Assembly (NCBI GenBank): GCA_027596945.1
Contig: JADGJH010000917.1
Location: 1 to 13,196, forward strand
Origin: Physocladia obscura
Taxonomy: Eukaryota; Chytridiomycota; Chytridiomycetes; Chytridiales; Chytriomycetaceae
DNA length: 13,196 bases
Direction of reading: 5' to 3'
Shown here in pieces: positions 1 to 9,241 of this stretch. Positions within the stretch are counted from its first letter, which is position 1. Each line of letters starts with the position of its first letter. A model generated the notes under the pieces. That model was not told the origin of the DNA. It searched no databases and saw only the letters and a program-made list of their open reading frames with translations. Both the position numbers and the translations under genes were made by a program.

Positions 1-171
1 CAGTTTTTCACGTGTTTTTCTATCTCTCCAGCAACTAAAGTTCCCCTTATTTTTTATTTACACACTCCATAAATGACAGGTGGTCTTATCTATACAAAGA
101 CTAAAAAAAAAATAGCACCACAAATAAAAAAACGAGAGAGAGTGGGAGAAACAGAGAATTTATAAACTCCT

Positions 172-1007
172 TCAAAACTCATTCATTCGCCATGACCGCG
201 ACTGTGACCGCGGCGGTATCGCAACAACCGGCGAATCTTGTTTTCGCTGTCGTTGTTGTTGCTGTTGTTGCCGCCGTCGACCTCGTTCTCGCGGGAGCGA
301 ATCAGACACAAATTCGTCAATACTACTACGCCGCGTCTTTTCAATGGATGCATCAAGTTCGTCAATCAGATTCAACAGTAACAGTTTCCCTCCACCGCTG
401 TTACTGCCGCCACCGCCGCCGTTCCGTCCGACCGATGCGCTGCGACTAGCCACCGCTGATGACGATGATGGCGATAATATCCCGTTACTATTCGTCCTGT
501 TTATTGCGACCGATAGCGGCGGCCGCGTTTGCGAATTGACTCGCGGCCGTCGCTGCAAACTCGAATATGCGCTGTCTTTCCGGTTGTCTCCGCTCGTGAC
601 ACTGCTAGTAGTGGTGGTGCTGTTACTGCTCCTGCTGCTACTGCTGCTACTGGTGGTGTTCAAGCGGCCAAGAGAAGTTCTAATTTTTTTTTTTTTTTAA
701 ATAATAAGATCGTTTTTCACAATGGGAGTCAATCAAAATCAAGACACCGTTACCCAGAATACTCGGTTGCTGGTATTGGCGGAGCACTAACGGCTGTTTT
801 TAGTTTATCAGACGACAGCCAATGTGGCGCACGATCGGTGGCGTCTTCTGATATCTGATGAATGTCTGAGGATGACGAATACATTGCGAGAACATCGTCT
901 GATTCATCTGACCCCCACCAAGAAAAAGTGCATTAGCATGTAAAAAACAGCAACCGAAAAAAGTTTTTCTCACCAATTTCAAGATTTTGAAGTATTGGAG
1001 GGCTCAT
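172..1007 (-). CDS. Ser-rich disordered protein, three exons, unknown function
   Basis: Not recognised. Model: exon 1 1007-974, intron 973-908 (GTGAGA...GTCAG, with CTAAT upstream of the acceptor), exon 2 907-754, intron 753-680 (GTAACG...TTAG), exon 3 679-172. Phases 1 and 2 match at the junctions and give 231 residues. The start is the first in-frame ATG, MSPPILQNLEIDE, behind an A/T-rich leader; a further 5' exon ending before ACACTTCGCTGG cannot be excluded. Exon 2 is acidic (DESDDVLAMYSSSSD, then ATDRAPHWLSSDK). Exon 3 has a Ser/Thr run, Gly-rich spacers, and one compact, possibly helical stretch, LLLLNLIDELDASIEKTRR, followed by RRSSIDEF and a basic RRRQQQQQQ patch near the C-terminus. 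No signal peptide or membrane segment is seen. RRSSI near residue 179 fits a basophilic-kinase site (inference). An AATAAA lies in the A/T-rich 3' flank near 55-60. The frame is fairly sure; the function is unknown. Confidence 0.6.
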
Positions 1008-2262
1008 ATTAGATACCAGCGAAGTGTCTGTTTTTTTTTTTTTGTTGAATGTTTGAATAAATGAATTCTGGAAGTGAAAATGAAAATGAAGAAAAAAAAT
1101 TTTTTTTAAAATAATTTGTCATTTAGAACAGATGGGTCAGCTGATCATGCGCCAACCTAAATCTTCCTGTCAACACGATGCGCCGGTCCGGGAGCGATTA
1201 TCAATCAGCGGTAATCATTAAAATGTCAAATTAACAAGAAAATTACAACAAAAAACATTACTTGAAGTTTTGGAAGGTTTTTTTTAAATTTTTTCATTTT
1301 TATTTTATTTCTCTGTTTTCAATTGCATTAATGTCTAACAAAATGCCATCCGAAAAGAAAAAATATGGGAATAAAGTTTCAATTTTTTTGTTTGCCAAAC
1401 AAGACTTTCTTGCCAATGTCAGTAATGGTCCGATATGGAGAGACATAACTCTTTGAAGTACAATACAAGTCAGTAAAACCAAACTAAAATTAAACCATAT
1501 CAAAAATAGAATGAGTAGGCGTATGTTGTTAACCTTGAAAAAAGTTGAGTAAGTGAAAAATATTAAAATGCATCAAGTAGTCTAGATGACATGAAGGGAA
1601 AAAATGAAAATAATAAAAACGAAAAAAAGAAAGGCAACCAATAAAAGAATTTCTGTCAAGAAAAAAAATATATAATGTTTTTGTTTCGAAACCATCCTAT
1701 TGCAATGTTGAACAAAAGAGTATAGCAAGACGGTAAAAAGACTCACTTTGCAGCTGCAGGCTGAAAAAATACTCCATCACCAGGGCTTGAATTTATTTGG
1801 AAACAAAACTGCAAATAAAATTTGATGCAATAGGAAAAAAAGAGGCTGTGAAACAGGGCAAAGGGCTAGGATGGCTTTTTTGCACTGGCGCAGTACAGAA
1901 AAATGAAGAAAAATGAAGAGCAAGATCTCCACTCATTTTTTTTGAACTGATTTCAATAAATCAAAACCTTTTTTGATAGGTGTTTGCCTAGATTCTGCCC
2001 CGTATGAATGCAATCAACAAAAGCAGCTGACTTGCCTGACAGATCAATTTCTTTTATTTGCCCAAGAGCAAAAGAAACTGAAATTAATAAAGTAAGTGAT
2101 GCAAATTAGATTCCTAATTTAATGTTCTACAGAAATTTCCCAAACAATCTCAAACCTATTACAATTTTCATGACTTCAAAAAATAATTTGAGCAATTTTC
2201 AACCACTTTCCAACCATTATTTTTTAAGTGTCTTCTATTCTTTATTATCAGCAATATCCAAA
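1008..2262. other. Intergenic, mostly AT-rich; upstream of the Ser-rich gene
   Basis: The stretch holds homopolymer A and T tracts and no convincing gene. An island at 1135-1215 is visibly richer in G+C than its surroundings and has short open stretches on both strands (minus frame SLPDRRIVLTGRFRLAHDQL; plus frame MRQPKSSCQHDAPV). It could be a 5' exon or a promoter element of the gene starting at 1007, but no splice chain could be fixed. A short tandem, GAAAAATGAA twice, sits near 1897-1918. Short open frames at 1262-1456 (plus) and 1300-1503 (minus) look like AT-rich noise. Confidence 0.5.
2163..2262. repeat. Left copy of an imperfect ~100-base direct repeat
   Basis: It shares with 2513-2615 the ordered blocks ATGACTT, CAAGCAATT/GAGCAATTT, CAACCACTTTC, AACCATT and TCT.TATT, with small indels between them. 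The two copies are about 350 bases apart, and the degenerate TPR unit lies between them. The pattern suggests an old segmental duplication. The alignment was made by eye. Confidence 0.45.
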
Positions 2263-2267
2263 AACTC

Positions 2268-2440
2268 ATTTTAGTACATTAATGCAGCATTAAAGTTCTC
2301 TTGCTTTTGTGCAACCTCTCCAAAGTTGTTCAGTGTTATAGAAACATCCCTATGCTCACAGTTACCACACACCTTAACAGCAATGTGGCAGACTACAAAG
2401 ACTCTCTACAGCTTTGAACTCAATGCTGCCACCCAATGCA
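2268..2440 (-). pseudogene. Isolated degenerate TPR unit (kinesin light chain type)
   Basis: Minus-strand translation gives IAVKVCGNCEHRDVSITLNN followed by FGEVAQKQENFNAALMY and then a TAA. This aligns one to one with the units at 3732-4620, for example IFVKVYGTHEYVDVGSTLNN then LGLVVLDQEKFDAALKCY. Upstream in the same frame, AALSSKL is followed by a TAG and then VFVVCH, a worn copy of the preceding helix. With stops on both sides and no flanking units, it is a relic. TPR helices of this family mediate protein-protein contacts, but this copy can hardly be functional. Confidence 0.65.
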
Positions 2441-2462
2441 TCTTTGTCATAAAAACTGTTGT

Positions 2463-2485
2463 AAATTAGATTGTAAATCTAATTT
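2463..2485. repeat. Perfect 10-bp inverted repeat with 3-base loop
   Basis: AAATTAGATT, spacer GTA, AATCTAATTT. The arms are exact reverse complements. It lies just left of the right copy of the direct repeat; a related but imperfect ATTAGATTCCTAATTTA lies near 2105. It could be a mobile-element relic or chance in AT-rich DNA. Confidence 0.6.
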
Positions 2486-2512
2486 TCTCCAAGAATTTTC
2501 TAGAATTTTCTC

Positions 2513-2615
2513 AAGCCTTCTATGACTTTCAAGAACTCACAAACAATTCAAGCAATTTCCAACCACTTTCAAACCATTTTTCTTTTGAAGCATCTATTAT
2601 TTTTTTTCTTTCTTT
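2513..2615. repeat. Right copy of the imperfect ~100-base direct repeat
   Basis: This is the partner of 2163-2262. The clearest shared block is AGCAATTTCCAACCACTTTC here against AGCAATTTTCAACCACTTTC on the left, followed by AACCATT and a T-rich tract with TCTATT. An ATTAGATT motif also precedes both copies (near 2105 and 2465). Confidence 0.45.
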
Positions 2616-3731
2616 CTCTTATAAATAGTAATTTTAAATTAAACAAAGTCTTCATTAAGTATTACATTTTAAACTCCAACTACATCCCATACTTCTATCT
2701 CAAACTCTTGTCATTTAGTTCTGAAATAACTAGTATTGAATTAGTTGACTCAAGTTGTTCCAGTTTCCAGCAGCACTACTACTAGTTTTATAACTCATTC
2801 AAACATTATACCTGTCCCAATTTACTAATTTATAATTTACTTCAAAAACACCTATTTGCTTCAATATTTATGCCACAGCTAGGGCTATTTGTGGCTCCAG
2901 CTTTGATGTTGTGCTTCTTTTCACCGTGGTTTCTTGCTGTGACAGATCAGATAAATACAATTCCTTCTCTAAGTGTTCCCTCAAGTACTGCAGGCCTCTT
3001 AGACAAATGTAAATGCACATATTAATTCCTGTAAAGTAACGTTTTGGGAGTCTGATTTGTGTGTGGATTTAGATTTGACGTTTTGGTGTGATAATTCTTC
3101 AAGTATCAAAAGTTGACATAAAATGATACAATTTGATACAGGAAGATTTGTGTTTTCTATTGGGAGTTTTGTACTGATTGGATAGTAAATGTAGGATTAT
3201 AAGTTTAAACTGACCTGAATTTTAATACATGGTTATTGGATTTGGAATCACGCCATAAATCAGATTTTAAATCACCTTCTGTAAATCTTGCACTTTCACA
3301 TCAATGAAATTTTATTTGATCTCTTTTTGCAGTCATAACAAACCTTGTGCACTAAAGTCAATTATAAACTTTAAATATAACTCCTGTAACAAAGGCCATA
3401 TCATTTTTTGATGAAAGAGATACTTCCAAAAAAATTAATGCCAAGTAGTTTTCAATATTGCCAACAATCTAGTTTCTGAATAGTTTGGCTTCTGAAATGT
3501 CTGAAAATTATTAAATAGCATGAGAAGGTGTTGGAAAATTCAGAGACATGAGAATATTATATCCTTGAGGTCCTGGCAAATGCTTCAATTCCAGTACAAG
3601 ACCACTGCTTTTTCATACTGTACATGACTGACAGGATAATACTTTGTTATTTCTTCTCTTATCAACAGCAAAATAAAACAAAATAAAAAAATGTTTTATT
3701 CATTTAAGCAACTGCCAAAAAAAAGTTTGCA

Positions 3732-4620
3732 TTATCCCCTGTTTTTCTGAAACAGCCCCCAAAATTTGTTTCTTCCAGATGAAACTTTGGTCCTTACAGT
3801 ATCCATAGCACCACTTTCAACCATAACTTCATTTCTTTCCACAATTTTGCTTTCAGCTTTCAACTGATCCATGCAGCTAACAACTTTTTGAACATCCAGG
3901 TGAATCTCAGAACCAAAAATTTTCACATAAAATGCATAAGAATCCTTGCAATAATTCAATGCATTGTCTACACTTCCTTTTGATTTTGCAACCAATCCCA
4001 AATTGAGCAGTGTTTGTGCAACATCCACATGCTCACAGGTACCATGAACTTTGACCGCAATATCCACAGACTCACTTTAGTACTTCAGTGAAGCATCAAA
4101 GTCCTCTAGCTTTTGTGCAACTCCTCGACCTCCACATGCTCACAAATGCCTTACACCTTGACATAAATGTCCAAAGATTTATTGCAGAATTTCAGTGCAG
4201 CATCAAAGTTTCCTTGCTGTTGTCCATTTCCAAGATTGCTCAGTGTTTGTGCAACCTCCACACTCATGAGTACCACATACCTTAACTTTGACATCCAAAG
4301 ACTTATTGTAGCACTTCAGTGCAGCATCAAACTTCTCTTGATCAAGTACAACCAATCCAAGGTTGTTCAGTGTACTTCCAACATCCACATACTCATGAGT
4401 GCCATACACCTTGACAAAGATATCCAAAGATTCATTGTAGTACTTCAGTGGAGAATCAAACTTTCCTTGCTGCTAGGAAAGATTTCCAAGCATGACTAAT
4501 GTGCCAGCAACATCTGAATTTTCACTTGTACCACCCTCTTTAACTTGAAGATCAAAACTTTGTTTTAAGTACTTCTCAGCTGCACTGTGGTCACCAAGAT
4601 TCCAAAACAAGAAAGAAAAG
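3732..4620 (-). pseudogene. Broken kinesin-light-chain-type TPR array, C-terminal part
   Basis: About five 42-residue units can be followed on the minus strand, each of the pattern SLDI.VKVYGTHEYVDV...LNNLG......FDAALKYYN (TPR_10/TPR_12 type, as in kinesin light chains and in expanded chytrid TPR families). The reading frame is damaged. There is a TAG at 4473-4475 (LGNLS* then QQGKFDSPLKYYNESLDI), a probable 2-base deletion near 4260 after CGTHE, a TAA at 4151-4153, a unit with most of its first helix lost around 4100-4130, and a TAA near 4078. The last part (4067-3732) is intact: 111 residues with one TPR, then a non-repeat tail ending NKFWGLFQKNRG. The 5' side fades out near 4620 in an A-rich tract with no start. 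Splicing around all lesions is conceivable but unlikely because they fall inside conserved helices. Confidence 0.75.
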
Positions 4621-4858
4621 AAGAAAAAAAAAACCAGCATTGATAAGCAAATATTTGAATGATTGAAATGAACAAAAAGTTTTTGGTAGGATGTTATAGT
4701 ACAACAGGCTCAGTTGTTCTTATTTACAAATGCAGTCTTTTTTTTATTTTTCAGTGCCAGATATACTCAAATTTTCAATTTTAACAATGTAATAAATTTT
4801 TTTTGACTCTGATTATTGTAGATTTGTTGATTTTTTGATAATATAAACTTTCCATCTA
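4621..4858. other. AT-rich spacer, no gene seen
   Basis: T-rich and A-rich tracts separate the minus-strand TPR relic from a plus-strand coding remnant. No start, splice chain or motif could be supported. Confidence 0.5.
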
Positions 4859-5331
4859 TTGAAAAGTAAAAACAGAATCATTTGCAGTTATATTCAATAT
4901 TGTCATGGCAAATCAAGGAATATGCAGAAAATGAAGAACTGTTGGATCTTCGCTCCAACTGCTGTTGAAAATCAAGCTTCTGTTGTCCCAACTGTTGAAA
5001 ATCATGTTTTTGCTAATACAAGTGCACCTGAATATCAAGTTTCTGTTAATCCAACTGTTAGTTTTTCTGATTCAATTTATATTCTCACTGTTTCAATTGC
5101 TCTAAAATATTCAATTCATGGAAAATCTTTAAGGAGATAAACTTGTCTCAAAATAGAACTTTCATGAGCTAATGATTTGGCTGTGCAACAAACTGAACAA
5201 GCTTGAAAATTGGAAACCAATGTGTATGGCTCTCTGATGAAAAGTTTATTGCCAGTCTGGCAGCCAGCAGAAATTGCCATACAAGTTGGTGATGAGTTGA
5301 ATCTTCTCTGTATTTTTTTTAAGTATGACTA
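4859..5331 (+). pseudogene. Possible decayed coding remnant, plus strand
   Basis: A single plus-strand frame reads through about 470 bases with only three stops (TAA 5138-5140, TGA 5165-5167, TGA 5204-5206). The first part has a loose repeat around PTV: ENQASVVPTVENHVF, then APEYQVSVNPTVSF. After the stops comes ANDLAVQQTEQA, a TGA, and KLETNVYGSLMKSLLPVWQ then PAEIAIQVGDELNLL, which reads like real protein. The charged helix followed by SLMKSLLP is faintly like the linker in front of class III nucleotide cyclase domains, but no catalytic residues are present and I would not name it. A true single-exon gene is excluded by the stops; an intron-bearing gene is possible. Confidence 0.3.
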
Positions 5332-5572
5332 ATTTTCACAAATATTAACAGTTCCTACAGAGAACTAAATCAAACTTCCTGCAAAAAACTAAATCAAACT
5401 TGAAAATTGCAATGCACTGAGCAATGATTTTTTAACCAAGAGTCAAACAGTAAAGTTGTGGCAAAAGAAAAAAAAAAGACACCATATATTTTATCAGATC
5501 AAAGACAGCCAAGGTAATAGAAGCCCAAGAAGAAGAAACAAACTTGAAGAACAAAATCAAAAAAAAAAATTA
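5332..5572. other. Short AT-rich spacer with a 15-base direct repeat
   Basis: AACTAAATCAAACTT occurs exactly twice, at 5363-5377 and 5387-5401 (24-base period). The rest is A-rich and includes the 3' flank of the poly-Q gene, which ends at 5573. No canonical AATAAA is visible downstream of that gene's stop. Confidence 0.6.
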
Positions 5573-8367
5573 TCATATCATTCCTCTAACTGCCGATGAC
5601 ACAGTTCGCGACGGAATTGCAGGCTGTTGTTTTTGTTGCTGATTTTCCAATTGCTCAAATTTAGCCACAGCAGCTGCAACGATTCCGCCTGCACCACTAG
5701 TAGCAGCACCAGCATGCGCAGCATCAAACGCAGAATCAAGAACGGCTTTCGCAGCTGCCTTTTCATCTTCGGCTGTTGTCATTCCCGTCGGTGGATGATG
5801 AGCGCTGGCACTTTTTGCTCCGCCGAAAAACCAATTCACTATTCCAAATCCACCTACTTTCACTTCTCCATTGCCACCACTGCCTGCACCGCCTGTATTG
5901 GATTCTACGCCACCAGCTTGATAATCCTGCTGTTGAACAGGAGTCATCGCGGGATTCACATTTTCGACTACAATTGCAAGAACTGGAGCAACTGCCGCGG
6001 GACTTTGCTGTATCTCTAAAACTATTGGCGCCATATTATTGACAGTAGTAGCAGCAGCGGCAGTTGAGGTGGAAATAGTTGGAGAATCTGGTGGCATTGC
6101 TTTCATTTGCCGCTGAAAATTGGCAAATTCTTCATCGAGACTGTCGGGTGCAGGGTTGCCGTCTCTTTTTGGTGATACATAAGCTGTCGCAAGTGGCACT
6201 GTGGTTGGAGACGACGCGATTTTATGAGCAGCTGTTGGTGCAACTGATTGTCTTCGAGGTGGAGGTACACGAATAGGTGGAGGAATAGGTTGTTGTGGTT
6301 TTTGCTGCTGCTGCTGCTGTTGTTGTTGTTGTGGTTGCTGTTGTTGTTGTTGCAGCTGTTGCAGCTGCTGTTGTTGCTGCTGGAATGGATTCACTGTCGC
6401 CGCAGATGCGTGTATTGAAACTGATCGCGGATGTGAAGGAATATATACTGATGTTGTTCGTGGCTTTGTGGGATTTTGTTGCACATTTTGAGCAACCACT
6501 GCAATAGATGGTCGGCGAGCATTCTGCACTGGTGATTGTTGCTGCTGATTTAAATTGTTTACAGGAAGACCGGGTTGTTCTACCCGTGTTGATACTGACG
6601 GTCTTCTCGCAACATGAGATGGTGGTTGTGGTGCTGAACTTGGTGCTGGTTGAGCTCGTGGTGTTGGTTGATTTATCGAAACTGGAAATATCGGCAATGC
6701 TCGAGAAGTAATATTCACGTTTGGTGACAAATTTGGACTTAAATTTGACGATGATTGAGAAGCAGTTGCGGGAGATGTTGTGGGTATTATTATAGGCGTG
6801 GCTACCAAGCCGTTTGTGGCTTCGACCGTAGGTGGAACTGCAGCAGGCGAGAGATTTGAGATATCAGAAAGCGAAATTGTATTTAGCACCTCTCCTTCAA
6901 AAGCGAAATAATCGCCCATAACATCATCAGCTCCATCCTTTTTAGAATTTTTCGGCATAAATCTTTTCAAAAAAGACGAAGCATTCTTGATTTGGGTGTT
7001 GAACAATGCTACGTTTTCTTTATTTTTCGTTTTGATTTGCGCTTGTTGTTGAATGAGCTTTTCCTTCAGTTTCGCCGACGTGATAACTTTGAGTGAGAAT
7101 TTGTTGGTAGGGCGAATCACGACACTGTTTCGCGAAGCGCGCGAATTTGTTGATGTTAGCGCCATGCTCATCCGTTTGTTTCTAGTATTTTCTGATTCTA
7201 TTGAACCAGGAAGAGTAGTATTACTGATTTGCTCTTCTTCGATCCATTCTTCTTCTTCAATCGTAGGTACCGCCTCAATAACCTCCTCAGTGACCACCTC
7301 TGGAATGTCAGGTGGTGAAGCATCTTCGGGAATTGTAATCTTTGTCATTTTTACACTCGCGGCTTTAGCAATAAAGGCATCGGATGGACCGAACCGGATA
7401 ACGCTTGGTTGTGCACCACTTGCATTTGTATCTGCAGAATCAGTTGCAGCAGCGGACGCATTGGCGAGACCAACTTGATAATCATATGCCGGATTGAAGC
7501 TCGTGACCGGAGCATAATTTCGTTTTGCAGGTTCAAGATTATTTGAAGAATCCAACGATGCGGCAGGATATGGGCGTTGCTCCTGCGGTTGCGGCTGGGG
7601 TTGTTGGGACGAAACACGTGGCGCCAGAAGAGTTCGAGGACGTGGAGCTTTCCCAGAATCTTCGCGCAAATCACCAGCAAATTTGACTTTCTTCTTTTTC
7701 TTCTTCTCGGTCTATCAGCGAATAGTTTGGGTTGATTTTTGAGCGTTTGTCAGCAGCAAAACGGAATGAATGAATTTTGACGGGCCAAAAACAATTTAAG
7801 CAGGAGAAGCAAACATACCGGTGCAGGATCCGTAACGCCGACTGTCCTGTTTGCCAGAGTATTTCGCTGCAGCGTGGAATCTACGGGCGACTGCGGCGGA
7901 TCAGGACGGTCGTCTTTTTTTGCCCAGCGGAATTTTGACGCGACGATCTTGGCATCCTCCCATTGCGAGTCACTGTGCGAGTCTGTGTCAGCGTCGGAGG
8001 AGGTTGGAACAGCTGTCGATGCTGACGTTGACACTGCCGGTGCGGACAGAATGTCTGTTTTCAGATCCCAATAAGCTTTGTTCTCGCTAACAATAGCCGC
8101 ATTCCCGACAGGACGCCTGCGAGGTGCACGCACAGCCGATCGAGCGGGCGGTTGTGGCGGAAAGGATTGCTGCGATTGTTGTTGCTGCTGTTTTTCTGAT
8201 TGTTTCACTGGTTGCTGTTTCTCTGATTGCTGCTGCGATTGTTGCGGCGGTGACTGTGAATCCGGTTGCTGCGATTGTTGCTGCTGTTGCTGTTTATGAT
8301 CGGGCCTTTTCAGCAAATGGATCGATGATCTTCGCTTCGGAACTTCCGGTCGCGGTTGGGTCTCCAT
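5573..8367 (-). CDS. Large disordered poly-Q protein, two exons; possible phospho-regulated scaffold
   Basis: No family recognised. Exon 1 is 8367-7819, intron 7818-7712 (GTATGT...CTGATAG), exon 2 7711-5573; both junctions are phase 0, giving 895 residues. In exon 2's frame the two codons before the acceptor are TGA and TAG, so the intron end is well fixed. The start is the first ATG (METQPRPEVPKRRSSIHL). Q-rich runs fill residues about 25-70, and a poly-Q block lies near 627-657. TEKKKKKKVKFAGDL opens exon 2, with K-V-K-F at 191-194 matching the RVxF-type phosphatase-1 docking pattern (inference). An acidic stretch, EEVIEAVPTIEEEEWIEEE, follows. Next is a possible helix, SAKLKEKLIQQQAQIK, leading to ASSFLKRFMPK, then a long Pro/Ser/Gln-rich region and an Ala-rich C-terminus after IVNWFFGG. 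Four R-R-x-S sites followed by I or V (RRSSI, RRPSV, RRPSI, RRQSV) fit PKA-type phosphorylation. No membrane segment or catalytic motif is visible. Additional introns in exon 2 cannot be excluded. Confidence 0.7.
6290..6382 (-). repeat. CAG/CAA microsatellite encoding poly-Q
   Basis: A run of CAG and CAA codons on the minus strand (CTG and TTG on the plus strand) inside the poly-Q gene. It encodes glutamines broken by single L, P and K residues (QQQQQQLQQLQQ, then Q runs ending QKPQQP), between NPF and PIPPP. Smaller tracts of the same kind lie at 8168-8300 in exon 1. The mixture of the two codons argues for an old, stabilised tract. Confidence 0.85.
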
Positions 8368-8845
8368 TTTTCTAATTGACTGTAATTGATTTCCTTTTTC
8401 AATTTGGCTTGTCAAACATTGCAATCAATGCGCATTGGATATGGGCTCTTTATCTCTTAAAAATTTAGGCATAATATATTTTGCGACTGAATACCCAGCA
8501 ACATTGCATCCTTTTCTGATTCTTAGGTGTTAGTTTTTCTTGCAAATAGCAATTACGCAGGATATGAAAGTGGCCATACTTATCAGATGCGAAATATATT
8601 TTTCGAAAAGTAAATATAATGCTCAATTTTTTTATCACTCAATCCTGTTTTTCAAAGTTAGCGACCATAAACAAGGGGCTTTGAAGACGAAAAAGTTTAG
8701 GAAGATCACAAAAAATTGTCCCTCAAAAAAAAATTTTTTTTTTTTCAGTTAAAAACGTGAATCAAGAAAATATTTATATATACGTTAAGGTTTTCTTGTT
8801 ATCTATTTGCTTATAGAAAGTCTAATTTCAAACAAGCGATATAAC
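8368..8845. other. Upstream region of the poly-Q gene
   Basis: It separates the poly-Q gene start (8367) from the stop of the next gene upstream on the same strand (8846). It must hold the promoter of the first and the 3' end of the second. A TATATATA-like stretch at 8774-8783 is far from the ATG. A tract of A then T (8724-8747) ends in TTTTTTCAG, which could be a plus-strand acceptor by chance. No gene is seen. Confidence 0.5.
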
Positions 8846-9043
8846 TCAACATTTCGCCCGTTCACCCTGACGATTACGCTCAAGTGATGTGATTTGCCTT
8901 GAATACTTGGCGTTCAATGCGTTAAAACTAGGCGGTGATGCGAAAGCTTCGATTTCCACTCTTGCGCATATAAAACTCGTTTGTTTTACTCATGTTCCGA
9001 TTTTAAATTGGCTGATTCATGCTGTCTCATACGCTGGTTATAG
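8846..9043 (-). CDS. C-terminal exons of an unidentified charged protein (partial model)
   Basis: Two exon-like pieces join in phase: 9043-8990 (acceptor TTGTGTAG; YNQRMRQHESANLKSEH) and 8927-8846 (FNALNAKYSRQITSLERN then RQGERAKC and TGA). The intron at 8989-8928 is 62 bases, GTAAAA...CGCCTAG. Read from the ATG at 9030 the product is a 40-residue peptide, rich in charged and polar residues and probably helical. An in-frame TGA lies just upstream of the acceptor, so earlier exons are likely; I could not place them. Without the splice, the second exon extends leftwards as RVEIEAFASPPSFNALN, also protein-like, so exon use here is ambiguous. It may be the tail of the gene modelled at 9242-10334. 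Family not recognised. Confidence 0.4.
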
Positions 9044-9241
9044 CTACACAATCATTCCGATATGGATGCGAGTGACAATCCTTAATTCGTGTGAACTTAT
9101 ATCTTAATTAGTGTGAACTTATATAAATTGTGGGGCAAAAAGAAAAAATAAAAAGAAAATAAAAAATGCCATTTTCGATATCCTCACAGTCGTATCGAAT
9201 TTCATCGGAAACTCTCGTCAATATACGATTCAGATCAGATT

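Larger units (their letters stand above)
2441..3731. other. AT-rich gene-free stretch between TPR relics
   Basis: I see no supported gene. It contains the right copy of the direct repeat and a perfect hairpin (listed separately). The open frame at 2522-2785 (plus) is hydrophobic and Asn-rich in the way AT-rich noise is. Near its right end, TTTATT at 3695-3700 reads AATAAA on the minus strand, 31 bases beyond the stop of the TPR relic, and is a plausible polyadenylation signal of that former gene. Confidence 0.5.

Noticed and set aside
192..700. Plus-strand Val-rich and Leu-rich frames opposite the Ser-rich gene
   Set aside because: They are complements of Ser/Thr/Gln repeat codons; the minus frame joins phase-compatible exons and these do not.
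2522..2785. Plus-strand hydrophobic Asn-rich open frame
   Set aside because: Composition typical of AT-rich noise, overlaps the direct repeat, and no recognisable feature.
6295..6507. Plus-strand Ala/Val-rich frame opposite the poly-Q tract
   Set aside because: It mirrors the glutamine microsatellite of the minus-strand gene and has no independent signal.
8078..8299. Plus-strand cysteine-rich frame opposite the poly-Q gene
   Set aside because: It is the complement of CAG/CAA codons read as TGC/TGT; the Cys runs are an artefact of the poly-Q repeat.
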